From contig JALPQD010000304.1 of assembly GCA_023101885.1 (NCBI GenBank), positions 558,001-622,000 of the forward strand: 64,000 bases of DNA, given 5' to 3'. Every line of letters begins with the position of its first letter. Position 1 is the first letter of the stretch. The notes beneath the pieces were generated by a model that did no database searches, was not told the origin of the DNA, and worked only from the letters and a program-made list of their open reading frames with translations. Shown in pieces: positions 41,996 through 53,919 of the stretch. Both the position numbers and the translations under genes were made by a program. The DNA is from Typhlomys cinereus. Its lineage: Eukaryota; Chordata; Mammalia; Rodentia; Platacanthomyidae.

Positions 41996-42306
41996 AAATG
42001 TTATGCAAAATGTTTTAAGCCTTTTAACTTAAGCAAGAATTCTTGAAAGAATAAACTTTTTCCTGTAAGATTCCTTTTTAAATTTATATTCCTCCTTAGT
42101 AGGAGTTTGTTTCTTCTAGTATGCTCTGGCATTTTATTCTGAATACGGTACCTTGCCAGAAACAGGAAATACAAAGGTATATATACTCTGTTAAAACTAA
42201 GGGGAGATTTTTTTGTGACAGAAAATAAACTTTTATTATTACATACATATACATTGCAGAAAGTTAAAATACTCTGAGCAAGACTATAGAAACATTTTCT
42301 TAATTT
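41996..42306. other. Unique intergenic sequence
   Basis: AT-rich. A 161-codon minus-strand open frame (42001-42486) spans this and the next L1 piece; its Lys/Leu/Asn-rich product shows no family likeness. Confidence 0.35.
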
Positions 42307-42375
42307 TAATTTTTTTCTAGTTTTACAAACATAACAAGTAGTTGTCCCTGCCCCCCCATTCCCACATTTTTTTTT
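42307..42375 (-). mobile_element. L1 3' end fragment, reverse
   Basis: In reverse it reads GGGAATGGGGGGGCAGGGAC, then AACTACTTGTTATGTTTGTA and AAACTAGAAAAAAATT, the same 3' end as that at 62640-62716. Confidence 0.6.
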
Positions 42376-42856
42376 TCTTATCCAGAGAGTACTCCTGCCA
42401 GTTTTTATTTTCAGTTCCTCCAGCTCCTCTTCCAGTATATACATATGTGTTTTTCTTCTGTAAGTAAGATTGCAATGCTGTTTCACTTGATATTTAGGTC
42501 AAGAATTCCTGCCTTTTGCATCTCATCTAAAATTCACAATCACATATTCTCAATTATTTGAAGGAGCTCTGAAAAAGTACTTTAAATTTTAAAGTAAAAG
42601 TTTGAGCATCACTAAGGAACCTCCCCTCCCATAAGAAAAAGGCAGAGCAAACAGAAAAGGAATGAGTTATCTTAAACTATCTATGACCATTACAACGGTG
42701 CAGGTAATCAGTCTTCAGTCATGCAACCAGGAGATTGCCTCTCAAGTTGCATTTGTGTGTGAGATTGTCCCAAGAATGTTAGTCTAAATGTTTTCTCAGT
42801 CTTATTCATGCGTCCTATGAGAGTTCTTCAGCATTTTATCATTTAAACAATTTTAA
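42376..42856. other. Unique intergenic sequence
   Basis: No feature recognised. Confidence 0.35.
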
Positions 42857-42887
42857 AATTAAATTTATTCATTCTGTGTGTGTGTGT

Positions 42888-42927
<40 letters not shown>

Positions 42928-43070
42928 ATGTCACAACATGCATATGGAAGTCAGAAAACAACTCTTGAGAGTGGGTTTTCTCCTTCTATAATATGTGCTC
43001 CAGGGTTTGAACATAGGTCATCAGATTTGGTGGCAGCACCTTTACCTACAGCGGTCTATCTGCCTTAAGA
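42857..43070 (-). mobile_element. B3-type SINE, reverse, with (GT)n tail
   Basis: (TG)n at 42877-42925 is followed by CATATGGAAGTCAGAAAACA, CTCTTGAGAGTGGGTTTTCT and GTTTGAACATAGGTCATCAG, then GTGGCAGCACCTTTACC. This is the antisense B3 body. Confidence 0.75.
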
Positions 43071-44590
43071 CTCAGTATTGGTAATCAGTGGAGTTTGCTA
43101 TAAGCATAACAAAAATGCAGATTAGCTGCTGGTGTCCTTCCTCACAGGAATAAGAGTAAGAAACTGTGAAGAATGGAGCAGTTCTTGTGATTGTAGCTTT
43201 GTGTTTTCTTTTCTGTCCTGCCAAGAAATGTACCAACAAGTTTCACCATTGGAGCAAGTTCAGAGCCAAGATAAATGCTGACCCTTAGTGTGTAACCCAG
43301 AAGTGAGGTCTGCTCTTGGAATGACAGATCATGTTAGGCAAGAGTTAAAATTCTTTCTAAAGAGCCAAAGCTGGTCTATGGGAGGAACATTCTTTCTGTG
43401 GAATCTCATCAGTTGCTATGTAGAGGAAGGGATTTAAGAGGCTAAAGACAGGGCTTGTTGCCAAAGACATACAGATTTCATTCTCCAGAAACAAGTTTCT
43501 GAAAGAAAAGTACCGTGGCACTTAGACACTTGCCCACCTCCACCCAAGTTTCTACATATAAAACCATTCTGAAATCTATACATTAAATAAAAATTTAACC
43601 AACAGGAATAAAAATTTAACCAATTTACTCTTCCTAAGTAAATAATGATTAGAATTTTGACCTGAATCCCCTAAATATTGTTTCTATGCAATGCTGCCTT
43701 TGTCATTAAGCATGTATACATCTACACTTACACATGCTACATGGACAGTATGCAGGTAAATATAGATGCTTAGCATTACACAAAAAGTTTTCTTGGGTTA
43801 CTACTGCCTTTCTAATTAGTGTACTGTGATGGTTGCATAATATTTTGTGGTGGTGTTCAATTGCTTATTAAGTCATCATCATTCCTTTCCAAATGGAAAT
43901 TCATTTTGTTTCTGCTCAGGACCCCATATCCCTGGCCCACCCACTGACTGTGCCTCACATACTCCTTCTTTCCCTTCCCCACCCATTTTCAGGGCGTTGC
44001 TCCAGAATCCACATTCTGGAACGTTCCCTCCAGGGGCGTGATCTCAGAGGTCAGGCTTCATTTTGGCTGTCTTGCTGTGTTCTACCCCGGAATCCTTGAC
44101 ACCATGAACCAGCCCTTTCGTACATCTGCTTTCCTGGGAATTTGGGCTTCTTTTGTTTTCTGAATCTTCCCAGCTCCGTCTTTCCTGATCACATAGGATT
44201 TAGAGATCCTACCTGGAGCCAGAGTTCAGGACATTAGCTCACCAGATGGACAAGGGGGGGGGGCAGAAAAGGGTCACTAAATTTCTTTCTCTCTCTATTA
44301 TAAACAACTCTGGGATGAACAGAGGTTGCTTTGAGCCTCACTTCCATTTACAATTACTTTCTTAAGCTAGGATTTTAGAAATGGAAATACTGAATTAAAG
44401 AACATGATGACTGTTTCAAAAATGAATATTCTTTAGCCATTTTTAAGATAGCTCATTGAATTTCCACAACAGTTCTACACATACTCAGAAATGGAGACCT
44501 CAAGGTATGTATAACACTACAATATATTACAGTTGTCAACATTGGTCATTACAATTTAAGAGGTACTCAAGTTTTTTTTTTTAATCTTAG
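43071..44590. other. Unique intergenic sequence
   Basis: About 1.5 kb with no gene or RNA recognised. A segment near 44280-44480 (CTCTGGGATGAACAGAGG, AGGATTTTAGAAATGG) resembles a very old L1 remnant. A G-run lies at 44256-44265. Confidence 0.35.
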
Positions 44591-44609
44591 GAAAGTTTTT
44601 TTTTTTTTT

Positions 44610-44888
44610 TTTGGTATGTCTCTCTCTTTTTGTATCTCTGTGTATGTGTTGTGTGTATCAGATGCACTGTTTGTGCTTGTGGAGGTTCAAGGGTGACTTT
44701 GAGAATCAACCTGGACTGTTCTACCTCCTCTGCTTTGCTCTGGTGTTTCCCAGGCTCTGCCTTCCAGGATCAGAAGTGTAGGCTGCCACCATTTCCACCC
44801 TGTGTTTTTACATGGGACCCAGGATCTGAACTCAGGACTTTCTGCCTGCAAGGCAGAGGCTTAACCCCTGAGCCACCTCTCCAGCCCC
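44610..44888 (-). mobile_element. B2-superfamily SINE, reverse
   Basis: Full body with CTTTGAGAATCAACCTGGAC, GGTGTTTCCCAGGCTCTGCC and GGATCTGAACTCAGGACTTT. It closes GAGCCACCTCTCCAGCCCC. A long T-run precedes it (44597-44612). Confidence 0.9.
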
Positions 44889-44985
44889 ATGTTTATTTTT
44901 TTAAAAAAATTTTCTCCCACGATTTATTTTTTTCCTACTCATACAAGCTCAATAGGCATCCCTGTCCTCTCCTTCCCCCCATGTG
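44889..44985 (-). mobile_element. L1 3' end fragment, reverse
   Basis: In reverse it reads AAGGAGAGGACAGGGATGCC, then TATTGAGCTTGTATGAGTAG and an A-rich tail, matching the 3' end of the intact L1 inserts at 8859 and 58670. Confidence 0.7.
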
Positions 44986-45054
44986 TTTACTTTTTTAAGG
45001 GTTGTGGCAACGGGAAAGACTGATAAAAAATAATTTTTATCTCTTTTAAAAATA

Positions 45055-45245
45055 ATTAGAGATTGTGGTTGTAGCTCATGGGTAGAGTGTTTGCCTCACA
45101 TGTCCCAGGCACAAAGCCCTGGGCAGGATCCTAGCACTAAGTGGGTGAGATGGTGATACCTATAATCCTAGCACTCAGGAGATGTTGGCAGGAGAATCCA
45201 AAGGTGAAGGTGAGTTTGAGGCCAGCCTGGGCTTCAAGCGTCAGT
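45055..45245 (+). mobile_element. ID plus B1 composite SINE
   Basis: The ID core (TTGTAGCTCATGGGTAGAGT, GTTTGCCTCACATG) is followed by ATAATCCTAGCACTCAGGAG and TGAGTTTGAGGCCAGCCTGG, the B1 sense phrases. Confidence 0.75.
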
Positions 45246-45680
45246 TGTCCCTATATTCTCATACTTATAAACACAGGCTAGACAGGAGAGAGGCCCATTG
45301 TCAGCTTGTTCATTAATGTTTCAATTCTACCTGGTGCACAGCAGTGTGTGGATATTGAACTAGGATGCAGACTCTGAAGGGAGGCGAGGGGAGACTCGAG
45401 GGGAGACTCCAGAGTGCATGTCTCACTGCTGCATCTACAAGGCCTGGGCAGGGCTCGCCAGAAGGTGGGCATGCAGGAAAGTATTGTAGGATGAATGAAA
45501 ATATGATCGGTGTGTTCACTAGAGTCCCCAGATAAGAACAGATTAAAATGAATGGAAGTTTGCTTCTTAACATAAATCTGGAGACAGCGGTTGGTCTAGG
45601 TGGTTGGGGGAGGTTCCTAATGTCACCAATGCTCACTTCATTCCTGTTTTTTCATGGTATGTGACTTCTTTTTTTTTTAA
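45246..45680. other. Unique intergenic sequence
   Basis: No feature recognised. Confidence 0.35.
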
Positions 45681-45689
45681 ATTATTTCT

Positions 45690-45872
45690 TAAAAATATTT
45701 TATTTATTTGAGAAAGAGAGAGAGAGACCACATGTATATTACAGGTGGAGATTAGAGGACAATTTGCAGAAGTCAGGTCTGTCCTGCCACCCTGTGGTCT
45801 TCTGGGAACTGAACTCGTGCCACCAAGTTTTCAAGCAGGAACCTTATCCACTGAGCCGTCATACTGGACCCC
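45690..45872 (-). mobile_element. B3-type SINE, reverse
   Basis: A (GA)n run (45710-45726), then GGTGGAGATTAGAGGACAAT, CTTCTGGGAACTGAACTCGT and CCACTGAGCCGTCATACTGG follow antisense B3. Confidence 0.75.
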
Positions 45873-48800
45873 AGAATGTGACTTTCATGGGCAGGATCCA
45901 GCTGGCTTCAGGAGCCTGGACCATCACATAACTGTCTTCAAGAAAACGGAGAAAACTCAGCAGCCACCTGTCCTGAGACAGGCTCTAGCGTAGTCATGTT
46001 GGCACACCTACTTGCAGGAAGGCCGGGAAAGTGGGCATTATTATGGGTAGCCATGTACCAACAGCTAAGGGCAGGGAATTCCCTTACTCTGAAAGAAGAA
46101 AAGAACATGTTATGTGGCACTCAAGGGCATCTCTCGGTAATGGCCTTAAATCTTTTTAGGAGGTCAAAGCATAAGGACTCTAGCATTTACAGAACCACAT
46201 AAATACGGACAGTACTGAAGCGCAGTGATGGGTAGCAGGTGACGTGAAGACCTTTTAAAGCATTGGTTGACGGAAAGAATAGAGTGTCATTGTGTTTCAA
46301 TAGGAAAGTTTGGATTCATGGAAGGCAAAGGGGGAAAATAGAAGGTTTGTCCAAAGGCAGTAGATGCTTCATTTTAGACAGATGTGGTAAAACTACAAAA
46401 ACCACACCATGATGTTATAAATAAAATTCCATCAGCTTTTGATCATCACCGAGAAAAGGTCATTCTAATAGCTTCAAAATCAGTGTTTTCTACTTAAAAG
46501 GTGTCGTGCCCCCCCCAGCTTAAGCAGGTCTTTAAAGCCACACTACTTGGACATGCCATATAGCATCCCCCCTTCCTGTGTTCTTCTGTGTTTAATTAGT
46601 GGTTCTCTAAGGCCTCAATTTTCTTCATAAGGCTCTTCTGTTCTCCTGTGGCAGCTCAAGCACTCAGGGAACTCCCGGGGCTGCCAGAGGCTCCTTCAGA
46701 GCCGGGGAACTATAGGGCCGTTGTTGTAGTAACTGCATCTCAAAAGCCCCCAGTAGCAAAAAGAAAGAAGGAAAGACGGGTGCGCATGTCGTTAGAGGCT
46801 GAATTTCTCTCTGTTGATTTGCTACTTTAAAAAATTGCACACACTGCGTATTCATCAAGAAATTAGAAAATAAAAGTGAGCAAAAGGAAAGAAAAAAAAA
46901 AACAAACCCACATGTAAGGACTGCTGTGAGTCTTTCATGGTAGCCCTGCTAAGCTTTTTAGACCAGTTTATAACTATCGGCACATAAATAACTGCTTAAA
47001 AACAAACACGGTGAAATTAACATTTTATAACATGCATTTTGTGTAATCTCGTGTAAACTTTTTTTGGGGGGGCATAAAGGCATTGTCATGTCACCCTGCA
47101 CACTGTTCTACTGGGAGGATATAGAGGGCCAAGTCTTGGGGACAGTTGGTGCTTCTTTCATCAGAAACTGAGGAGAGCCGCCCCCTCCCAGAGCTGCAAG
47201 GAACAGAAGGTTTGAAGGGAGGTCATCAGAAAAGGTGACTTGTACGGTTGCCAGGGGCTGAGGGACTGAATCTGATACCTGAACAACTGGTGGCTCAGGA
47301 AGGCAGCCTCTCAGAGACAAGTCAGTCATGTTATCAGCATGGGTCCCTGTCACCCCGGGAGCTGGGGGCTGCCTGCCAAGCCCAGGTGAGACCCTCTTTG
47401 GAGGCAGATGGCTCTGGAGAAGTCACTTCAGGCCAGCTGGTGCTCTGTAAACAGCCACATCTGTTGGATCCTTGCCTTTTCTCCAGCTTGTGTTCAGTAA
47501 GAGCGCTGTCAGATTGGGTGTAGCTTTTAGCTTTCTTAGTTGCTCCCTCATTCCCCAGTTAGCTCACCCCCCCACCCTTCCATCGCCTGCATTTGTACTA
47601 CCAATATTTGATGTATATTGAAAGCAATTACTTCATGAGCCAGGTATGCGCTGTGCTCAAAATCTCCCCACTCAGGAGCCTTTAGAAATACAACTCAGAT
47701 TAGGTAACAGTGAAGGCAGGATAATCAAGGACATTTTTTAACAGTGACATAAGGACTTTTCTCAGTTATTTCCTATTGTTTGAAGGGGATCATTATCTCT
47801 CTGTGAAACCACATCTGGCATCGAGGCTGAAGTGAATTTCTAAAACACTGGTCCTCTACCTCTAAATGCTAAGAGCCCACCTGCCTCTTTCTAATGGGCT
47901 CTGCACCATGAGGATGCTGAATGGACACTGGGCGCTTGCACGCTACCCTGATGGTATGCATTAAGGGTACGTATCTTATAATGTGAGAACTACATCTGAT
48001 TCAGATTCGGCTCCACAAGAATAAACTTGTTCTTTCTTGAGGATAAATGACCTCAGGGATCACTGGCTTTTAAGTGTTATAAATTTTTATGACATTATGA
48101 AAGGAATGGGGCAACAGTAAACCACTTAGTATTATATTTCCATTTTCTGGATAATGGATTAGGTGTAATGTTCCAGCAAATGTGAGCAGACTACAGAGAG
48201 GCAACTGGAAATGGAATAAAATATAAAATATGTACAATAAAGCCTCCCAAGAAACTCAAATTAACTCTCCTCTGATATGACCAAATATTAACATCTAAGG
48301 TGAATGTTCTGATGAAGTGTTAATGACTGATTTAATTAAATCAAAATAAAACTTGATCTTTCGGCAATACTAAAATGGAAATTGGGCAAATGTAAGGGTA
48401 GTCAGGATGGCAGACACTATAGTTAGACATCTAATGGTGAACTGGGTAAGTCATTGAAAATAAAGAGGAGAATTCTTAGGGGGATGCTAAGATAGGAACC
48501 TGAGAGGACAAAAGAAGGAAGGAAGGGAATTAATTGCACCTATAACTACATTGTATGGAAACAAAGTACAGTCATGTACTACCTAATGACCAGTAAAAGT
48601 TCTGAGAGCTGAGTCATTAGGCTATTTTGTCATTGAATGACCATGACAGAGCATGCTTATGCCAACTTAGATGGTAGATGTGGATGTGTGTGTGTGCTGG
48701 GAATTAGCCCAGGGTCTTGGTGCTTGCTAAGCTCTGTTACTGACTCTTCATGGCCTCTTGATGCAATGCAGAGATGTATGATGTTGCTGTCTGAGTAATG

Positions 48801-49075
48801 GGATATACTGTTTTGTAGTTCTCATAAATAGAAGGAATATACTTTAAAATAATAGAAGTATAATAGATATATAAAACAGTAACAAGTCAGTGTTATTATT
48901 CAGTATTATTAGGTCATTGCATGTGATATATAATATGTATTAATACATATAACATATAACATAAATATACATATATTATTACAGTACTGGGGATTAGGCC
49001 CAGGGTCTGTGAATGCTAGGTATCTTATAATTGAGCTATTCTCTAGATTATGTATTTATTTATTTGTTTATTTAT
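45873..49075. other. Long, nearly repeat-free intergenic DNA
   Basis: About 3.2 kb with few interspersed repeats. Short open frames here have no family likeness. Possible old remnants only: an ID-like stretch near 48695-48735 and another near 48985-49045 (CTGGGGATTAGGCCCAGGGT). No gene or structured RNA is recognised. Confidence 0.4.
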
Positions 49076-49210
49076 TTATTTATTTACTTATTTATTTGAG
49101 ACAAGGTCTATTTATATATATAGTCCAGGCTGGTCTCTTAGAACTCATGATTCTCTTGTGTCAGTCTCCCAAGTGCTAAGATTGCAGGAGTGTGCTGCCG
49201 CATCTCAACT
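49076..49210 (-). mobile_element. B1 SINE, reverse
   Basis: (TTTA)n at 49055-49095 is followed by GAGACAAGGTCTATTTATAT, AGTCCAGGCTGGTCTCTTAG and CAAGTGCTAAGATTGCAGG. The (TTTA)n is the former A-rich tail. Confidence 0.75.
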
Positions 49211-49504
49211 ATGCTGTACTTTCATATGATTGGCAGCATAGTAGACTTGTTTATGGCAGCATCCCCACAGATAGTAATGTGCTGGGCTATGATGTCACTA
49301 GGTGATCAGGAATTTCTCGTTCATTGTAATCTTAGGGTGTACCACCATCGACACAATTGATCATGGACCACACCCTCCCTAAAAAATCTCCCCCCAAACT
49401 ATTATTATTTGGTATGTGGCTAATAGTAACATGCTGAAAAGGGTCTTTTGGCGATGGAGCAAGGAGTTTGCATAGGAATGGCAAGTTCTGCATATTAAGG
49501 ATTA

Positions 49505-49890
49505 TTTTGTGGGCTCTCTGGGTAAAGCGCTTGTAGCTCAACATGTGAACCCGAGTCCAGAGCATGAACAGGGAAGTGAGGAAGTGCGTGTCAGCAATTC
49601 CAGTGCCCAGCGGCGAGTGGTGGAGTTGAGAGGATCCTAGATCTCACTGTCTAGCCGGCCTAGCTGAACCACGAGTGCCAGGTTCAGTGAGACACCTTGT
49701 CTCACAAAATAAAATAAGGAGAAGATAGAAGAAGACACCTGATGTTGCTTCTGTATATGCCTCCGCATGTGCACGCAGGGACGAGAACGCCTGTGTATGC
49801 ACGCACATACACATGCACACAAGTATGCATGCACAGATGCAAGCACAGACATGCACAAACATTTGTGCACATGATATCACATAGAAAAAA
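49505..49890 (+). mobile_element. B4-type composite SINE with CA-rich tail
   Basis: A tRNA-like head (GGTAAAGCGCTTGTAGCTCA, GAACCCGAGTCCAGAGCATG) is followed by CAGCAATTCCAGTGCCCAGC and a GACACCTTGTCTCACAAAAT B1-like end, then a degenerate CA-rich tail (49780-49860). Confidence 0.65.
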
Positions 49891-49976
49891 ATGAAAAAGA
49901 GAGAAGGATTGTTTTTACCTTTTTGGATAGGGAGGAAATGAAAAGAAGGTGAGAAAGATGCCTTTTCAAACTTTTT

Positions 49977-50227
49977 TTTTTTCAATTTTTATCCTTTTAC
50001 TGAAGAAGAAAAAAAATTCCATATTTTATTGTATAAGGAATAGCACCTAAGGCAGGTATTTACAATCCTGACCTCAGCCCCACACGCTCCTGTTTTATAA
50101 AGCTATAGGAGAGCAGAATTGGAACTGAAAAGGGAGGGTGGAAGGTAACAAACAGGGAGGGAGCCGGGGGCGCGGAAAGAACGAAACAGCCACATGCGCC
50201 ACTCGGCAGTGCTGCAGCAAATCAGAA
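49977..50227 (-). pseudogene. Retrocopy of an unidentified mRNA 3' end
   Basis: The insert is bounded by a 16-bp direct repeat CCTTTTCAAACTTTTT (49961-49976 and 50228-50243). On the minus strand it ends in a poly(A) run (T at 49977-49982). It carries AATAAA (complement of 50025-50030) and begins with a GC-rich part (CGAGTGGCGCATGTGG). It has no SINE or L1 features. It looks like a 5'-truncated processed pseudogene containing only 3' UTR. The parent gene is not recognised. Confidence 0.75.
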
Positions 50228-50273
50228 CCTTTTCAAACTTTTTGAGATTTTCTGCAAATTAAAGTAGCAACTC

Positions 50274-50503
50274 TTTCCCTCCCTCCCTCCCTCCCTCCTT
50301 CCCTTCCTCCCTCCCTCCCTCCTTCCCTCTCTCCCTCCTTCCCGCCTTCCCTCCCTGCCTCCCTCCCTTCCTCCTTCCCTTCTTCCCTCCCTTCTTCCTT
50401 CCCTTCCTTTCCTTTCTCCTTCCCTCCCTCATTCCCTCCTTCCTCTCTTTCTATCTCTAGTTCTTTCTCTCTCTCTTCCTTCCTTCCTTCCTTCCTTCCT
50501 TTT

Positions 50504-50582
<79 letters not shown>

Positions 50583-50642
50583 CTCTTTTGTTCTATCTTT
50601 GTCTCTTTTCCTCTCTCTTTCTCTTTTTCTTCTTCCCCCTTC
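50274..50642. repeat. Long polypyrimidine microsatellite, (TCCC)n then (TTTC)n
   Basis: About 370 bp of nearly pure C/T on the + strand. A CCCT/TTCC part (50274-50445) leads into a perfect (TTTC)n run (about 50502-50580) and a degenerate end. Mirror-symmetric purine/pyrimidine tracts of this length can form triplex DNA. The Lys/Glu/Arg-rich open frame on the other strand is an artefact. Confidence 0.95.
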
Positions 50643-51058
50643 TTTGTTTCTTTCTGTTTGGAAGTTGATGTGAAATTAGAGAGATACCTTGTGTTGTGAC
50701 AATCAAAATTATTGCCATTCGCCTTTATGTCCAAGGGTGATGCTACATCCCAAACAGTCAAACAACCATAAAACACTTTCCAGAAGGTCATACTGTGAAA
50801 TATTGGCATGACCATTGCTCTATGATTTAGGTATTGATTTAATTAAGTGAAAATAAAACCTGATTCTTGGGGGGGAAGCTAAAATGGGAATTTGGGAACA
50901 GCAAGGGTTGTTAGAACAGGCAGAGAGTTAGAGGCTGGCAGAGAGGAGGATAACATTTTGAAATCTCTCAAGGAATTCATTGGCTCAGCCTAAGTTGTGA
51001 ATGACCGAGAGATATCAAGTGAATCGTGTGTTCTAGGGCTATTCATTTTGAAGTGATC
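50643..51058. other. Unique intergenic sequence
   Basis: Nothing recognised. The segment AATTAAGTGAAAATAAAACC, TGATTCTTGG near 50838 resembles the stretch near 48334 (AATTAAATCAAAATAAAACT), so both may be parts of one unassigned repeat. Confidence 0.35.
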
Positions 51059-51509
51059 TGTAATAGTTACTCTTATAAGAGAGCATTCAAAGTCAAGCAA
51101 CTTAAGGGAGAAAGGGAGATTTATTCAGCTTACAGTTCCCGAGGGGAGAAACAGTCTTTCATGGCTACATGGCTGCCTGCTGAAGCTGGAGGCAGCTAGA
51201 TCACTGCAGACAGAGCTGCTCAGTCTAGTAGGCCAGTGAGCGATGTCTGAAGGTTGGAGGATTCCAGGAGAGTCAAAGAAGCGAAGAAGTTGGGCAGCAG
51301 GAGGGAAGAGAGTTTTGGAGAGTCTCTCTTCTAAGTCTTCTGTTCTATGGTTCCTTTTATCTGGACACTACTGAGAGGTTCCAATCACATCTAGGGCTGC
51401 TCTTTGTATTGTAAATGTATTGATCTAGATAATCTCTTCAGGTAGTCTGACAGCTGATTTTAGTTAATGCCAGGTGTGGTCAAGTTGACACCTAGGATTA
51501 ACTATCACA
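51059..51509 (-). mobile_element. ERVL-type solo LTR, reverse
   Basis: It opens TGTAATAGTTACTCTTATAA and ends GTCAAGTTGACACCTAGGAT then TAACTATCACA, TG...CA. It contains GGAGATTTATTCAGCTTACA (antisense poly(A)-signal region). It is the same LTR group as 35377-35897. Confidence 0.7.
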
Positions 51510-53195
51510 TAGTCACTCTGTATTTTGCTAAGAATCCTGGGGAAGACATGAAGACTGTTCAAAGGAAACAATTAGAGAGCACAACAAATAAGCAATCAAG
51601 CAAGCGGGCAAACAAACAGCTTCAAGAGGAGATGCTAAAGGCCGGTGGTAGTGGCGGCGGCACTATGCAGTTGCGTCCTGCGAAGAAGATAGTGACTGGT
51701 CTTTGTCTTTACTGAGGATAGGCCCAGAGGGGAGGGGGGTCAGGCGAGATGAAAAGGGGAGGTGACGGAGGAGATTAGTTTAGGCTTGCAATGGTTTTCA
51801 GAGAAGCTGGCACCCGTCCTGGGCTATCTTGATCTTTGCCTTTCTGAAATGCTGTCTGCTTTGTCTTCAGGCAGGAGGATGGACTAGAAACGCCTGCAGA
51901 CCCTTCTAAATCTGGGGTTGGTATGTTGTTGGGTTAGAGAAGCTCTAATTTTTTTCTGTCAAATCAGTGTCTTCCGGGGTTTTTTGAGCTTCCGGGTATT
52001 TTCTCAGGCTGGCAACCGTCACACGCCATCTCACCTCTTGCCTTCTGTTCACCAGCTCAAGTTTCAATGATAAATTTGTAGACTGAAGGCCTGGGATATA
52101 TTTGATGCCAGCTTTTAAAGAAGATTAAATACTCTGATATCTTTGTTGCTTTTTGCCTTCAAGGCATTCAATGGCTACTTGACAGATGTGAGACTGAGAG
52201 ACTTATTTTTAATGCACGATTTTTTCGAATAAAAATAATTAGCATATGTCTTTTGAATGCATGATTTTTCAAATAAAAAAATTAATCCACCTAATTGTAT
52301 TAAACTCAACATTTAGCTCATAAAGTTGCTTAGCACGCAGTGTGAGAATACAGAGAAGGAGAATGGTTTCCAATTATATCTTTAAAGCTACCACTATTTT
52401 TCTGAGATGGTCTTGAGTAGTCCAGGTTAGTCTTGAACTTGCTAAGGCTGAGGCTGGCCTTGAACTCGTGTCCAAAGGCATTGCTTCACTCCCAGTTTCT
52501 TTAAAATTAGCTCCAAGATTGGCTGCCTTAGGTGTTAATTGAAAGCACTTGGGAGAAAAAAGCCATTGAAACTAGGATTTACCAGGGAAAATGACTTCAG
52601 ATGTTTCCTATAGAAATATATCATGTTAAAAAAATATATCATGAAAGAGTAGAAGTGCTGCTATGGGTGTTTAGTGCCCAGAAATTCTTTACAATAAGAC
52701 TCAGCAATTCAAAGCAATAAGACTTGCTTTTGGGCTAGCCTGTTCCTGTTGTAGCATAAGCAGAAGTAAAAGGAATAAGAAGTAAACTTTGGCAGTTTCT
52801 CTTAGATCTTGGTGTCTCTGACCAGCTGGAAGTAGTTTCTGTACTCAGTGGGAGTTTTTTTTTTTTTTTTTTTTTTTTATAAAACGAAACTGTCACAAAA
52901 AAATAAGGCCCCTGAATAAAAATAAACAGCGCCTGTATCAAATAATTACACACACAATTTGTATTCACCACACATTTTGACACTAATAGACCGTTTTGCT
53001 TCCAGATGGATGTCAAGTTACCCTATGCCTTCTCTCACATATGATCAACTTTCCCGCTGTGTCCCTTCCTGAGAGGAATTTCACATCTGAAGTTATAGCC
53101 GCTTGCTATTTTCAGCATGGCTTGGCTTTGTTTTTCTCTTTTAGATTTGGGTAAGATTATAAAATAATTTGCATTCTGAGAAGCTTTAGTCTTCC
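51510..53195. other. Mostly unique intergenic DNA
   Basis: A B1-like fragment lies at 52400-52500 (GTAGTCCAGGTTAGTCTTGA, TTGAACTCGTG). A pure T-run of 25 lies at 52855-52879. The AT-rich stretch 52080-52330 looks like low-turnover noncoding DNA. No gene is recognised. Confidence 0.4.
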
Positions 53196-53204
53196 ACAGC
53201 GTCT

Positions 53205-53563
53205 CTCTTTTTCTTTCATGTATGTGTATACGGTGTGCGTGTGTGGGTGGGTGCATGCATTTGTACATGGGTATGTGTACGTACGTGTGTTTGGGTGTAT
53301 GCGCCTGTGAAGACACAGGGGTGATATTCACAATCATCCTCCATCACTATTCCACCTCATTGCTGTCTGGGTCTGAATATGCCACCAGGGCTTGTCTGGC
53401 CAGCTTGCTCTGGGGATTCCCAGGCTTTACCTTCCAGGGATGGAATAATAGGTCGACTTCCATATTCACCCAGCTTTTTTGCCTTGGATTTGGGGGGTCT
53501 GAACTCAGATTCTTTTGCTTGCGAGGCAAAGGCTTTAACCACTGAGCCTTCTCTCCAGCCCCA
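53205..53563 (-). mobile_element. Old B2/B4-type SINE, reverse
   Basis: A GT-rich tail (53220-53310) is followed by a longer, diverged body (TGTCTGGCCAGCTTGCTCTG, CTTCCAGGGATGGAATAATA) and a good tRNA-type head in antisense: CTGAACTCAGATTCTTTTGC, GAGGCAAAGGCTTTAACCAC, TGAGCCTTCTCTCCAGCCCC. The body differs from the main family, closer to that at 60405. Confidence 0.7.
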
Positions 53564-53814
53564 CAGTACCTAGTTTTCAAATGGGAGACTCCTTTGGAGA
53601 AGAAGTGCTGCCTGATGCCATGTGGTGCTAAGGCCGATGAAGTGGACTTTCAAGCTTGTAAAGGAACATGGGCCGCTGGTAAGGTTAGCGTTGGTTTTGG
53701 AGCCCAGAGGGGCTGCACTGGGAATGGAAGCAGCAGCAGCAATGACTTCTCTGTGAAGACAAGTGGGCAGTGAGAAGCCAAGAGAAAAATCCAAGGAGAA
53801 CCAATCTTCTCTTT

Positions 53815-53877
53815 TATTCATTTATTGTTTCATTTTTCACATGTACATGTGGTATGCATGCACGTGGGCATGTACTT

Positions 53878-53919
<42 letters not shown>

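Noticed and set aside
42001..42486. 161-codon minus-strand open frame
   Set aside because: It crosses an L1 3' end, has a Lys/Asn/Leu-rich composition typical of translated AT-rich DNA, and I see no domain or neighbour.
46200..49050. A second protein-coding gene downstream
   Set aside because: Open frames are 60-90 codons with no family likeness, and there are no paired splice sites with continuous coding potential. A noncoding RNA cannot be excluded from sequence alone.
50429..50815. 128-codon Lys/Glu/Arg-rich frame
   Set aside because: It is the translation of the (TTTC)n microsatellite on the other strand.
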